A stretch of DNA of 64,000 nt from an uncultured Muribaculaceae bacterium (lineage in GTDB: Bacteria > Bacteroidota > Bacteroidia > Bacteroidales > Muribaculaceae), in NCBI GenBank assembly GCA_934675575.1, contig CAKUQQ010000003.1, forward strand, positions 124,001-188,000, in the 5' to 3' direction. The stretch's first letter is position 1, and each line of letters opens with the position of its first letter. The notes beneath the pieces were generated by a model, which saw only the letters and a list, made by a program, of their open reading frames with translations, searched no databases and was not told the DNA's origin. Shown here one piece after another: positions 16,305-25,849 of this stretch. Position numbers and translations under genes: made by a program.

Positions 16305-17570
16305 ATGGCTAAGAAAGAAGAGGCTCCCAATATGGCCGAAGAATTCTCGATTTTCAAAGAGAATAAGAATATAGACCAGACCACTACCATAAGCGTTCTG
16401 GAGGAATCGTTCCGAAGCGTATTGGCAAAAATGTTTGGCAGCGATGAGAATTTTGACGTGATTGTAAACCCAGACAAAGGCGACTGCGAGATTTATCAGA
16501 ACCTTGAGGTAGTGCCCGACGGCGAGGTGGAAAATCCCAACCAGCAGATTTCTCTCACCGATGCAACCAATGATGTTGACAATCCCGACCCCGACTGCGA
16601 GGTGGGTGATGAGCATGTGCGCAAAATTGACTTCGCCAAGTTTGGCCGTCGTGCAATTTTGAACCTTCGCCAGACACTCGCCAGCAAGATTCTTGACTTG
16701 CAGAAAGACGCCGTATATACCAAATTCAAAGATCTGGAGGGCGACCTCGTGACAGGAGAGGTGTATCAGGTGTGGAAACGCGAGGTGCTTCTTCTTGATG
16801 ACGACAAGAATGAGTTGCTCTTGCCTAAAGACCAGCAGATTCCAACCGATGTGTATCGCAAAGGCGAGACGGTGAGAGCCGTGATTCACTCGGTGACAAA
16901 CAATAACAATAACCCAAAAATCATAGTTTCACGAACAAGCGAGCAATTCCTGCGCCGCCTGTTTGAGCTTGAGGTGCCAGAAATACACGACGGACTCATC
17001 GTGATTCGCTCTGTGGCCCGTGTGCCAGGCGAGCGTGCCAAGATAGCAGTGGAGAGCTATGACGACCGCATAGACCCGGTGGGAGCTTGCGTGGGCGTGA
17101 AGGGTGCACGTATTCATGGCATAGTGCGCGAGTTGCGCAACGAAAACATAGACGTGATTAATTACACTTCAAATCCGCAGCTGCTCATACAGCGCGCGTT
17201 GAGCCCAGCCCGCATCACATCTGTGCGTCTTGACGAGGAAACCAAGCATGCCGAGGTGTTCCTGCGTCCAGAAGAGGTGTCGCTTGCAATCGGTAAGGGC
17301 GGATTGAACATACGTCTGGCTTCTATGCTCACCGGCTATGAAATCGACGTTTACCGCGACCTTGAGTCGGAGGGCGAAGAAGACATCTACCTTGATGAGT
17401 TCAGCGATGAGATTGACGGTTGGGTGATAGAAGTTTTGAAGAATATGGGTCTTGCCACCGCAAAGGCAGTGCTCAAGACACCACGCGAAGAATTGATAGA
17501 GAAGTCAGACCTTGAGGAAGACACGATAGACCACGTGCTTGAGGTGCTGAAAGCAGAGTTTGAGGATTAA
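16305..17570 (+). CDS. nusA: Transcription termination/antitermination factor NusA
   Basis: The 421-residue product carries an N-terminal RNA polymerase-binding region (residues 1-135), an S1 domain (about 140-205, GDLVTGEVYQVWKREVLLLDD) and two KH domains (about 210-350, with GACVGVKGARIHGIVREL and SLAIGKGGLNIRLAS). The tail is acidic and ends in a short helical region (LEEDTIDHVLEVLKAEFED), without the two full C-terminal repeats of enterobacterial NusA. It binds the elongation complex and nascent RNA. The N-terminal region carries extra acidic residues compared with shorter homologues. The gene lies 10 bases after rimP and 111 bases before infB. Confidence 0.95.
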   Translation: MAKKEEAPNMAEEFSIFKENKNIDQTTTISVLEESFRSVLAKMFGSDENFDVIVNPDKGDCEIYQNLEVVPDGEVENPNQQISLTDATNDVDNPDPDCEVGDEHVRKIDFAKFGRRAILNLRQTLASKILDLQKDAVYTKFKDLEGDLVTGEVYQVWKREVLLLDDDKNELLLPKDQQIPTDVYRKGETVRAVIHSVTNNNNNPKIIVSRTSEQFLRRLFELEVPEIHDGLIVIRSVARVPGERAKIAVESYDDRIDPVGACVGVKGARIHGIVRELRNENIDVINYTSNPQLLIQRALSPARITSVRLDEETKHAEVFLRPEEVSLAIGKGGLNIRLASMLTGYEIDVYRDLESEGEEDIYLDEFSDEIDGWVIEVLKNMGLATAKAVLKTPREELIEKSDLEEDTIDHVLEVLKAEFED

Positions 17571-17575
17571 CGCCT

Positions 17576-17606
17576 GTGCCGATTAGGCCGGTCTGCTGCT
17601 CGGCAC
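17576..17606 (+). promoter_or_regulatory. Hairpin between nusA and infB
   Basis: GTGCCGA at 17576-17582 pairs with TCGGCAC at 17600-17606, and flanking GCC/GGC can extend the stem. No T-run follows, so it is not a classic terminator. It could be an RNA processing or pausing site in the operon transcript. Confidence 0.35.
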
Positions 17607-17681
17607 GGCATTTCAGGAAATCAGTTAGAAAAATTTAAGCAGTTCTTAATTCTTCAAAATTAAAACAAGAAACAACAAAAC

Positions 17682-20672
17682 ATGAGTAAAAAAATAAGTA
17701 AAGTAGCAAGAGATTTGAATGTGGGTGTTCAAACAATCCGTGAGTTTTTGCAGAAAAAAGGAGCGGACGTGGTTGACCAGAGCCCAAATGCACGAATCTC
17801 TGACGAGGATTTCGCCCTGCTTGTCAGGGAATTCAAGCCCGACATGGAATTGAAATTGAAGTCCGACGACATCGTGGCCGAGCGCCAAAAGGAAAAGGCC
17901 AAGGTTGCCGAGGCCAAGGCAAAAGAAAAGCCACAGCCTGTTGAAGAAGCTAAGACTGAGACTGATAAGATTCTTGAAAGTCGTCGTCCGAAAGTGCTTG
18001 GCAAAATAGACCTCACCACAGGCAAACCTATGGAAAAAGAGGAAAACAATGTCGAGGAGAAACCGCAAGCAGAAGCTCCTGTCGCCAAAAAGCAAGAAGA
18101 GCAGAAGTCTGCCAAGGCAGAAGTAAAGACTGAGGAAAAGCCACAGCCAAAACCTGTGGAGAAGCCGGAGGCTAAAGTCAAGGCCGAAGAACCGAAGTCT
18201 GAAGTGGCAGCCGAAAAGCCAGCGGCTGAGGTGAAAGCAGAGCCAAAACCGCAGCCGGCAGCACCAGAGGCCAAGGCCGAAAAACCTCAAATCAAGGAGA
18301 AAGAAGTGAAAAACGAAAAAGCCGAGACTGTGGCACCACAACAGCCAAAGGCCGAGAAGAAGCCGACAGCAGAACCGGCTCCTGTGCAGCAGACTGCAGC
18401 CGATGAGGAAAAAGTTGCCGACAAGAAACCGGAGATTTTTGAGTATGGCAAGCCTGTGCTCAAAAACAGGATAAACGTTGTGGGCAAGATTGACTTGAGC
18501 GCAATCAACCAGCAGACGCGTCCTAAGAAAAAGACCAAGGAAGAGCGCAAAAACGAGCGCATTGCCAAGCAACAGCAAAACCGCGCTGGTGGACAAGCTA
18601 CTGGTGAGGCTGCCGGCAAGCACAAGCGCAAGCGCATAGGTCGCGAAAAGGTTGACATAGACAAGATAGAAAAGAATATGCAGCCAGGAGGTGCAAATGG
18701 CAAAAATGCCGCAGCCGCTGGCAAACGCAAGGACAACAAGAAGGGGGCGAAGCGTCCGTTCAAGCCTGAAGTGAGCGAGGAAGACGTGCAGCGTCAGGTG
18801 AAGGAAACCCTTGCACGACTCACTACCAAAGCCCAAAAGAAGGGTGCAAAATGGCGTCGCGAGAAGCGTGAGGCCGTGAGAGAGGAGGAGCGCGAGGAGG
18901 CAGCACAACAGGCAGCCGAAAGAAAAGTGCTCAAGCTCACGGAGTTCGTTACTGCCAATGACTTGGCAATGATGATGAACGTACCTGTCAACAAGGTGAT
19001 TGCAACCTGCATGAATCTGGGTGTGATGGTGTCGATAAACCAACGCCTCGATGCCGAGACAATCAACATTGTGGCTGAGGAGTTTGGCTTCAAGACTGAA
19101 TATGAAAGCGCCGATGTAGCAGAACAGATACAAGAGGAGGAGGACAAACCCGAAGACCTCGTGCAACGCCCGCCAGTGGTGACTGTGATGGGTCATGTGG
19201 ACCACGGTAAGACTTCGCTGCTCGATTATATCCGCAAGGCAAACGTGATTGCCGGCGAGGCCGGAGGTATCACTCAGCACATAGGCGCATATAACGTGAA
19301 GTTGCCCAACGGCCGTCGCATAACATTCCTTGACACTCCAGGTCACGAGGCATTTACCGCCATGCGTGCGCGCGGAGCCAAGGTGACCGACGTGGTGATT
19401 GTGATTGTGGCAGCTGACGACGCTGTGATGCCGCAGACGCGTGAGGCTCTTAACCACGCTTCGGCAGCCGGTGTGCCAATCGTGTTTGCAATCAACAAAA
19501 TAGACAAACCGGGCGCAAATCCCGACAAGATAAAAGAGGAACTTGCCAACATGAACTACCTTGTGGAAGAGTGGGGCGGCAAGTATCAGAGTCAGGACAT
19601 TTCTGCCAAGAAAGGAACAGGCGTGGCAGAGCTCATGGATAAGGTGCTGCTTGAAGCCGACATGCTCGACCTCAAGGCCAATCCTAACCGCAAGGCAACA
19701 GGTTCAATCATAGAGTCGTCGCTTGACAAGGGCCGTGGCTATGTGGCAACCGTGCTTGTGGATAATGGCACGCTGCGTGTGGGCGACATAATGCTTGCCG
19801 GCACACACTTTGGCAAGGTGAAAGCCATGTTTAACGAGCGCAACCAGCGCATCACCGAAGCTGGACCATCGTCGCCAGCCCTTATTTTGGGCTTGAACGG
19901 CGCACCTACGGCTGGTGACAAGTTCAACATTATGGACACTGACCAGGAGGCTCGCCAGATAGCCAACAAGCGTGAGCAACTGCAACGCGAGCTTGGCTTG
20001 CGCACCCAGAAGCGTCTGACGCTTGAAGACATAGGCCGCCGCCGTGCTTTGGGCGACTTCCACGAGCTTAATGTGATTGTGAAGGGTGATGTGGACGGCT
20101 CTATCGAGGCATTGAGTGACTCGCTCATCAAATTGTCAACCCCAGAGGTTCAAGTGAATGTGATTCACAAGGCTGTGGGTGCCATAACAGAGAGTGATGT
20201 GATTCTGGCTGCTGCCAGCGATGCCTACATCATAGGTTTCCAAGTGCGACCCAACGCCGATGCCAAGCGCGTGGCAGCCCAAGAGGGCGTTGACATACGC
20301 ATCTACTCAATCATCTACGATGCCATTGAGGAGGTGAAGTCGGCCATGGAGGGTATGCTTGCTCCAGAAATCAAGGAACAGGTGCTTGGAAGTGCAACTG
20401 TGAAGGAAGTGTATCACATCAGCAAGGTGGGCACGATTGCTGGTGCTCTTGTCACCGAGGGCAAGCTCAAGGCAAAGTGCAAGGTGCGTGTGATTCGCGA
20501 CGGCATTGTGCGCCACACTGGCACACTTGGCTCGCTCAAGCGATATAAAGACGACGTGAAGGAAGTGTCGAGTGGATTTGAGTGCGGATTGAGCGTTCAA
20601 GCCTACAACGACATCGTGTCGGGCGACATCATAGAGGGCTTCGAGGAAATAGAAGTGGCAAAGTCGCTCTAA
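17682..20672 (+). CDS. infB: Translation initiation factor IF-2
   Basis: The 996-residue product begins with an IF2_N helix-turn module ([23 protein letters not shown]). A long Lys/Glu/Pro/Ala-rich disordered region follows (about 65-400), then a second IF2_N-like module near 420-470 ([22 protein letters not shown]). The G domain starts near 500: [18 protein letters not shown] (G1), [10 protein letters not shown] (G2), DTPGHEAF (G3), NKIDKPG (G4). The EF-Tu-like domain II and the initiator-tRNA-binding C-terminal domains complete it. It brings fMet-tRNA to the 30S subunit and promotes subunit joining. The low-complexity N-terminal half explains the very long antisense open frame there. Third gene of the rimP operon, ended by a terminator at 20714-20750. 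Confidence 0.97.
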   Translation: MSKKISKVARDLNVGVQTIREFLQKKGADVVDQSPNARISDEDFALLVREFKPDMELKLKSDDIVAERQKEKAKVAEAKAKEKPQPVEEAKTETDKILESRRPKVLGKIDLTTGKPMEKEENNVEEKPQAEAPVAKKQEEQKSAKAEVKTEEKPQPKPVEKPEAKVKAEEPKSEVAAEKPAAEVKAEPKPQPAAPEAKAEKPQIKEKEVKNEKAETVAPQQPKAEKKPTAEPAPVQQTAADEEKVADKKPEIFEYGKPVLKNRINVVGKIDLSAINQQTRPKKKTKEERKNERIAKQQQNRAGGQATGEAAGKHKRKRIGREKVDIDKIEKNMQPGGANGKNAAAAGKRKDNKKGAKRPFKPEVSEEDVQRQVKETLARLTTKAQKKGAKWRREKREAVREEEREEAAQQAAERKVLKLTEFVTANDLAMMMNVPVNKVIATCMNLGVMVSINQRLDAETINIVAEEFGFKTEYESADVAEQIQEEEDKPEDLVQRPPVVTVMGHVDHGKTSLLDYIRKANVIAGEAGGITQHIGAYNVKLPNGRRITFLDTPGHEAFTAMRARGAKVTDVVIVIVAADDAVMPQTREALNHASAAGVPIVFAINKIDKPGANPDKIKEELANMNYLVEEWGGKYQSQDISAKKGTGVAELMDKVLLEADMLDLKANPNRKATGSIIESSLDKGRGYVATVLVDNGTLRVGDIMLAGTHFGKVKAMFNERNQRITEAGPSSPALILGLNGAPTAGDKFNIMDTDQEARQIANKREQLQRELGLRTQKRLTLEDIGRRRALGDFHELNVIVKGDVDGSIEALSDSLIKLSTPEVQVNVIHKAVGAITESDVILAAASDAYIIGFQVRPNADAKRVAAQEGVDIRIYSIIYDAIEEVKSAMEGMLAPEIKEQVLGSATVKEVYHISKVGTIAGALVTEGKLKAKCKVRVIRDGIVRHTGTLGSLKRYKDDVKEVSSGFECGLSVQAYNDIVSGDIIEGFEEIEVAKSL

Positions 20673-20713
20673 CGCACGCAGGTTTTTAGATAGACATATA
20701 AAGCAAAATAATT

Positions 20714-20750
20714 AAAGCCCGGAAGCAGCGATTGCCGTCTTTCGGGCTTT
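20714..20750 (+). terminator. Terminator after infB
   Basis: AAAGCCCG at 20714-20721 pairs with CGGGCTTT at 20743-20750, followed by ATTT. It lies 42 bases after the infB stop and just before the folK start, so folK may depend on readthrough or its own promoter. Confidence 0.6.
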
Positions 20751-20760
20751 ATTTGGAAAA

Positions 20761-21201
20761 ATGATGAACTATTATCTTAACATAGGGAGCAACTTGGGAA
20801 ATCGTGAGGGATTTCTGCTCAAAGCCATCGTGGAGCTTAGTGCATGTGGCGTGTGTGAGGCGCTGTCGCACATAGTGGAAAGCGAGCCGTGGGGGTTTGT
20901 GTCGGCCAACAGCTTCTTGAACATGGGAGTGCTGCTGCGGTCTGACCTCATGCCAGAGGAGATGCTCGACCGCTTGCACCACATAGAGCGTAAGCTTGGC
21001 AGCACATCGCATCGCGACAGTCGTGGAGGCTACGCCGACCGTAATGTTGACATTGACATCATGGCGGCGGAGAATGAGGCCGGAGAGGGCGTTAAAATCG
21101 ATTCTGAGCGGTTGACGCTGCCACACCCGCACTTGCACGACCGCAAATTTTTCATTGGCCCCTATAAAGAGCTGAAAGCTGCCTCTGAAAAGCTCAAGTG
21201 A
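20761..21201 (+). CDS. folK: HPPK-like 2-amino-4-hydroxy-6-hydroxymethyldihydropteridine pyrophosphokinase
   Basis: The 146-residue product has the HPPK landmarks: an N-terminal strand YYLNIGSNLGNREGFLLKA, the metal-binding DRNVDIDI, and the LPHPHLHDRKFFIGP motif near the C-terminus. HPPK transfers pyrophosphate from ATP to the pterin in folate synthesis. Two adjacent ATGs (20761 and 20764) are possible starts. The gene follows the infB terminator closely and no separate promoter was recognised. It is somewhat shorter than the E. coli enzyme (about 159 residues), and the middle loop contains an acidic insert (AAENEAGEG). A divergent HPPK-like paralogue with another role cannot be excluded. 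Confidence 0.82.
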   Translation: MMNYYLNIGSNLGNREGFLLKAIVELSACGVCEALSHIVESEPWGFVSANSFLNMGVLLRSDLMPEEMLDRLHHIERKLGSTSHRDSRGGYADRNVDIDIMAAENEAGEGVKIDSERLTLPHPHLHDRKFFIGPYKELKAASEKLK

Positions 21202-21237
21202 AGCCTCCATAGGCAGACAATCGGCTTTGTCGGCGAA

Positions 21238-21885
21238 TTAACGCTTATATCCAAGCTCTTTGAGCCATTTGTCAACCTTGCTCATGTCTTTGCGGCACTC
21301 GTGGCCGTAGATGCTGAACGCGGTTTTGAAGTTGGCGTCGGGGTAGAGTTGTTTTAAGTCGCTGACAACACTGCCGAGTCCGCTGCCCTCGTGCGTGGAA
21401 AATGGTATGACGGTTTTGCCGTTGAGGTCGTATTTGTCAAAGAACGTGAACATGACTTGCGGGTACGTTCCCCACCAGATAGGGCCACCGACAAACACTG
21501 TGGTGTATTGGTCCATGTCTTTAACCTTGCCCTTGAATGTCGGCTTTTCGTTTTTCTCCGATTCTTCTTTTGCCAGTTTTGTGAGAGCGGAATAAGGCAT
21601 GTCGTAACTTTTCTCTGCCACAATCTCAAACTCATCGCCACCGGTGAGGCGTTGTATCTCGTCGGCAACGAGTTTGGTGTTGCCAACCTTGACGTTGCCA
21701 ACGTCGTAGTTCTCGCCAGCATGCGAGAAGAACACTATCAGCACCTTTTCCTGATTGTTGTCTGTAGTCATTTGCTTTTCTCTTTTAATTTTAATGTCGC
21801 CTGACGCTTTGCCATTGCCGTTGCATGAAACAGAGATGCACAAGCCGGCAAGCAACAGCGCGACGTATTTGAAAACACTTTTCAT
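21238..21885 (-). CDS. Exported flavodoxin-like lipoprotein
   Basis: I choose the ATG at 21885 (215 residues) rather than 21918 because it begins directly with a lipoprotein signal (MKSVFKYVALLLAGLCISVSC, Cys21). A short linker leads to a flavodoxin fold: VLIVFFSHAGENYDVGNVKVGNT is the FMN phosphate-binding region, and FVGGPIWWGTYP and PFSTHEGSGLGSV are the flavin-stacking loops. It would bind FMN and transfer electrons, but outside the cytoplasm. The downstream ATG at residue 38 (MTTDNNQ) would give a soluble cytoplasmic form, which is less likely given the clear signal. It follows the SDR gene on the same strand with 48 bases between them and may share the same AraC-type control. Confidence 0.85.
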   Translation of the reverse strand: MKSVFKYVALLLAGLCISVSCNGNGKASGDIKIKREKQMTTDNNQEKVLIVFFSHAGENYDVGNVKVGNTKLVADEIQRLTGGDEFEIVAEKSYDMPYSALTKLAKEESEKNEKPTFKGKVKDMDQYTTVFVGGPIWWGTYPQVMFTFFDKYDLNGKTVIPFSTHEGSGLGSVVSDLKQLYPDANFKTAFSIYGHECRKDMSKVDKWLKELGYKR

Positions 21886-21933
21886 TATTTTATGGGTTTG
21901 CTTTTTGCATTTAAACAAATGTGTTGAGGAAAA

Positions 21934-22761
21934 TCAAGGTTTTAGTGGACCATAAAAATAAGAGGCCGTTGCGCCGCCGTCAACCAAGAAGTCGGAGCCG
22001 GTGATAAACGCGCCCTTGCCACTCATGAGCAGCTCTGCCACGTTAGCCACTTCGTCGGCGGTGCCTGGCCGTCCGGCAGGGCATTTGGCAAACATGTTTT
22101 TGTAGAAGCTGCCATGGGAACCATTGAACTCATCTAAGGCGAGAGGAGTGACAATGATGCCTGGAGAAATAGAGTTGATGCGAGCACCACGCTGCCCCCA
22201 CTTAACGGCTTCGGCCATCACTCTCTTCACATTGCAACGTTTTGCCAACTGATAAGCATGCAAGGTGTCGCGTATGTTTTGTGGCTGGAGAATATCGATG
22301 TCGAGAAGCTGCTCGGTGGGTGTGGTGGCAAGAGCTTCGTCTTCTGCTGGTGTCAATGCCGGCATACGGTGGCCAGACTGGCTGGAGATAGTGATGCCCA
22401 CACCGCCCTCGGCGATGACTTTGCCAACCTCTTCGAGCAACACGGCTGTGCCATAGAGGTCAACTTTCAAAATGGCTTCGATGGGAGCCTGGCTTGGCGA
22501 CACGCCGGCAGCATTGATGAGTGCCTTGATGTCGCCATATTTCTGCGCCTCGGCAATCAGATTTTTAATAGACTCTCGTGAGGACAAATCCATGTTAATG
22601 CCCACGGCATCAAAGCCGGCCTCATTCATGATTTTTGCAATAGTTTCGGCGTTTTCAGTTTTCTTGTCGCCGATGACGATTTTCATGCCATAGCCCATGC
22701 GGCGAGCTATCGCCATACCAATTTGACCTGCTCCGGTCAGAATCATTACATTCTTTTTCAT
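21934..22761 (-). CDS. SDR-family NAD(P)-dependent oxidoreductase
   Basis: The 275-residue product has the short-chain dehydrogenase fold: the nucleotide motif MILTGAGQIGMAIARR at the N-terminus, the NAAG-like ALINAAGVSP, a catalytic Ser region (GITISSQSGHRMP) and YQLAKRCNVKRVMAEAVKW containing the Tyr-x-x-x-Lys pair. The C-terminal region has the classical SPGIIVTPL and GAFITGSDFLVDGG. The substrate is unknown. It is divergent from the AraC-type regulator gene; ATTACTGAT repeats lie between the two starts, so regulation by that AraC protein is likely. The exported flavodoxin gene is downstream. Confidence 0.9.
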   Translation of the reverse strand: MKKNVMILTGAGQIGMAIARRMGYGMKIVIGDKKTENAETIAKIMNEAGFDAVGINMDLSSRESIKNLIAEAQKYGDIKALINAAGVSPSQAPIEAILKVDLYGTAVLLEEVGKVIAEGGVGITISSQSGHRMPALTPAEDEALATTPTEQLLDIDILQPQNIRDTLHAYQLAKRCNVKRVMAEAVKWGQRGARINSISPGIIVTPLALDEFNGSHGSFYKNMFAKCPAGRPGTADEVANVAELLMSGKGAFITGSDFLVDGGATASYFYGPLKP

Positions 22762-22781
22762 TTTAGAAATTTTTGATTGTT

Positions 22782-22934
22782 TTTACTGATGCAAAATTAC
22801 GGTGTTTGCTTTGCAAAGGTGTTAGACGAATTACTGATTGGGTTATAAGAATAACGGATTGTTATTTCGTTAGTTTCAAGTGCATTATGGCCGTGGGTAC
22901 ACAGATTACTGATTTCCTTACAGCAATTACTGAT
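22782..22934. promoter_or_regulatory. ATTACTGAT operator-like direct repeats
   Basis: Three exact copies of ATTACTGAT (22830-22838, 22905-22913, 22926-22934) and one variant TTTACTGAT (22782-22790) lie in the SDR/AraC divergent gap. The last two exact copies start 21 bases apart, two helical turns, as in AraC-type tandem sites. They are the probable binding sites of the adjacent AraC-family protein. Confidence 0.6.
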
Positions 22935-23014
22935 AATTGCGGCTGCTGGGTCGTGGACTGCGTTAAAAGCACTATCTTTACACCATCGTATGTGACCTAA
23001 AGAAATTGTGAGCT

Positions 23015-23918
23015 ATGAACAAAGAGATGTTGAATATAGCAACGGTGACTGAATATAACGACATGCTGGGCGTGGAGACGTTGCACCCACTGGTTAGTGT
23101 GATAGATCTGGCGAAGGCTCGCCCCATGCACCACATGCGTCACACGTTTAGTTTCTACACCATATTTTTGAAAGACGAGAAAAATTGTGACTTGATTTAT
23201 GGCCGCCAGCGTTATGACTATCAGAAGGGGTCGGTGGTGTGTCTCGCACCAGGACAGGTGATAGGCATAGAGGACACCGGCGAGGAGTTTCAACCGCAGG
23301 GATATGCGCTGTGTTTTGACCCGGAACTGATAAGGGGCACTTCGCTCGGACGGCATATTCATGAATACTCCTATTTTTCATACGAAGTGAACGAGGCTCT
23401 GCATCTGTCGGAGCGCGAGCGCGCCATATTTGTTGATTGCCTTGACCAGATAAAGCAGGAACTGGGACATGCGGTTGACCGCCTGAGTCGGCGATTGATA
23501 GTGAATGGCATAGAGCTTTTGCTGAACTACTGCCTGCGCTTTTATGAACGTCAGTTCATAACACGCGAGCAGGCCAACAGTTATGTTTTGTCGCGCTTTG
23601 AGGCACTGCTTGACGATTATTTGGAGTCGGACAAACCTAAGCAAAATGGGTTGCCATCGGTGAAATATTGCGCCGGAGAGTTGTGTCTGTCACCAAACTA
23701 TTTCGGTGACTTGATAAAAAAAACTGACAGGAAAGTCGGCACAAGAATACATACAGCTGAAAATCATAGATGCCGCCAAAGAACGCATTTTGTTGCCGTC
23801 GAAATCAATCAGCCAGGTTTCTTATGAACTTGGGTTTAAATATCCGCAGCATTTCACGCGCATGTTCAAGAAAGTGGTGGGGCTGACGCCGAATGAATAC
23901 AGAAACCAAGTGGCTTGA
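23015..23918 (+). pseudogene. AraC-family transcriptional regulator, frameshifted in its DNA-binding domain
   Basis: The N-terminal sensor region and first part of the HTH domain are intact to about residue 238 (LSPNYFGDLIKK). An A8 run (23716-23723) then shifts the frame. The reading frame as sequenced continues as unrelated sequence to 23827. With one A fewer, the frame continues as KKLTGKSAQEYIQ, then VSYELGFKYPQHFTRMFKK and LTPNEYRNQVA, stopping at 23918. That is a textbook second AraC helix-turn-helix. The disruption may be a real mutation, a homopolymer sequencing error, or slippage on the A run. If real, the regulator has lost its second HTH. It is divergent from the SDR gene and likely its regulator. 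Confidence 0.75.
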
Positions 23919-24020
23919 AACCCTTGAGAAATTACAAGAGAATAAACGAGCAAGGGACTATGCCGACCATTGAGTCGCAACACAGTCCCTTGCCCACGCT
24001 TGGGTGATGAGTGTGGCAAT

Positions 24021-25820
24021 TTAGAACACGAGTCCGAAACCGCCCATTATGCTGAGTTTTTGTGCTCCCATGCCATAGAGATAATCCCACTTGCGGTTGA
24101 GCAGGTTGTTGCCTTGTGCCCAAATGGTGACAACATCGGATATGCGGTAGCGCGCACCGAGATGCAGATTGTTGGCATCTTTGAGTTTCAGCAGGCTGAA
24201 ACCATTGTCGGAAGCAAGCACAGTGGAGCGTTTGCCTCTGAATTCCCAACCAAGCTCTATGGAAAGAGGCTTGATGGGTGTGACTTTAAGGTCAACGTTT
24301 GCCACATATTGTGGGCGGTCAAGCCCCAGGCTGTAGCCCTTGATGTCGTTGTCGCCGTCAACGTTGACCTCGTCTTTTTGTGGAGCGTAGGTCACCTTGC
24401 CGTTGAGGTCGATGATTGAGCGGTATTTGTAGCCGAGCTCAGCTCCGGCTTTCAGACCCTTTGAGTCGAAATACTGATATTTCGTGTAGCTGAAATCGCT
24501 CATGTCGGGATTGCCAAGAGCATCGGCTGTGACATAGGTGACAATGTCGCGGCGCACAAGTCCGTAGCCAACGAATGCCTTTGCGCTGAATCCGCCGAAC
24601 TCGCCAAGTTTGAAGCCCACCTCACCATCGATAGGGGTGAACGTGTTTTGGTACATGCCCAGAGGGTCGCTATAGCGGTTGAGGGCAGCAACGCGCGCCA
24701 GCTTGTTGAGGGTCTTGCCACCCTGCAAGTCGGCATAGAGATAAGCTCCGTCGGCAAGGCGGAAGTCGAGCTTGACATTAGGGGCAATGCGCACTGCTGT
24801 GCCGTCGCTGAAAGAGAACTGCACGTTTGCGCCAAGTTGAGCCCTCACAGCTTCGCCAAGGAAGCTATAGTAAGGGTTGAGCGTGACCATGCCATAGGAT
24901 TTGTTGATGCTGTCGGTGGGGAGCATCAAGGCGTTGAGCATGTCGCTGTCAACTTTTTTGCTCACGTAGTCGAATGTGGCATTGATGCCGAAACTTGACT
25001 CGTCGCCGGTGTAGTAACGTCCGCCGAGGTCAAACTTGATGCTGTTTTCTTTTGCACCCTTATAGTCGGTGAGCGTGTCGGCAAAAGCCTTGCTGTAGCC
25101 GGCATAGCCATAACCAAAGCCTATTTTGTAGTCAAAACGGTGGTCGTTGAGGCGTGATTGTCCGTCCCAGCCTATGTTTATGCCAAAGTTGGTGAAATTC
25201 TGCTTGTGGTTGTCGTAGAAGTCAGACCGTGCGCCATAGTAGTTGAAGCTGTCGAAATGGCCGAGCAGGTCAAGGTTGAGCACACCCGATGTGGCTGTGT
25301 TCTTGAAATTGATGCCAAACGTGTTGTCGTTATATTTCTGCTTCATGCGCATGGCATCGTCGGCTATTGTTTCGGAAGTGTTTTTTCCGCCCCAAGTGCT
25401 GTTGTGCTGATACCACACGCCGAGTTTGTTGGTCTCGGTGTCAACGATGCGGTAGCCAACGTTGCCGGTCATGTTGAGCTGGCTTCCGGCACCAAAGCTC
25501 AAGTAGCCGCGCTGGTCAGAAAATATGTGGGCGGTGCGGTAGCCGTAGGGCAGCATAGTGGGCACTTCAGACGGCACGTCGATGGGTGCAGCCCAGTCGC
25601 TGTATTTCAAGTTTACGGCCTTTGTTGAAGTGGTTTTCTTCACCTTGGGCAGAGAGTTTTTCTTGGTTGCCTTTTTCTCCACCGGCACAAAGTCTTTTTG
25701 CAGAGTAATCTCTTTGTTGAGGTTCTCCTTTTTTTGCTGTTGGGCCTGCTTTTGCTGCTGGGCTTGGCCGCTGAAAGCCACCAAGCATGCAAGCAAGGCA
25801 CTTACATATATTTTTTTCAT
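24021..25820 (-). CDS. Outer-membrane beta-barrel protein
   Basis: I choose the ATG at 25820 (599 residues, MKKIYVSALLACLVAFSGQAQ, a signal peptide) over the one at 25829. The mature N-terminus is Gln/Lys-rich and probably disordered (about 20-65). The rest has alternating beta strands with aromatic ends, typical of a TonB-dependent-receptor-like barrel (for example LKAGAELGYKYRSIIDLNGKVTYAP), ending in KLSIMGGFGLVF. No plug domain is evident, so it may be a stand-alone barrel. It is 29 bases downstream of the giant TPR gene, so the two likely form one operon and act together in the envelope. Confidence 0.78.
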   Translation of the reverse strand: MKKIYVSALLACLVAFSGQAQQQKQAQQQKKENLNKEITLQKDFVPVEKKATKKNSLPKVKKTTSTKAVNLKYSDWAAPIDVPSEVPTMLPYGYRTAHIFSDQRGYLSFGAGSQLNMTGNVGYRIVDTETNKLGVWYQHNSTWGGKNTSETIADDAMRMKQKYNDNTFGINFKNTATSGVLNLDLLGHFDSFNYYGARSDFYDNHKQNFTNFGINIGWDGQSRLNDHRFDYKIGFGYGYAGYSKAFADTLTDYKGAKENSIKFDLGGRYYTGDESSFGINATFDYVSKKVDSDMLNALMLPTDSINKSYGMVTLNPYYSFLGEAVRAQLGANVQFSFSDGTAVRIAPNVKLDFRLADGAYLYADLQGGKTLNKLARVAALNRYSDPLGMYQNTFTPIDGEVGFKLGEFGGFSAKAFVGYGLVRRDIVTYVTADALGNPDMSDFSYTKYQYFDSKGLKAGAELGYKYRSIIDLNGKVTYAPQKDEVNVDGDNDIKGYSLGLDRPQYVANVDLKVTPIKPLSIELGWEFRGKRSTVLASDNGFSLLKLKDANNLHLGARYRISDVVTIWAQGNNLLNRKWDYLYGMGAQKLSIMGGFGLVF

Positions 25821-25849
25821 ATTGTGCATATCCTTTTATCTCGTTTTTA

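Noticed and set aside
17646..19457. 603-codon open frame antisense to infB
   Set aside because: It is Leu/Phe/Cys-rich and is the mirror of the Lys/Glu/Pro/Ala-rich IF-2 N-terminal region; the infB motifs are unmistakable.
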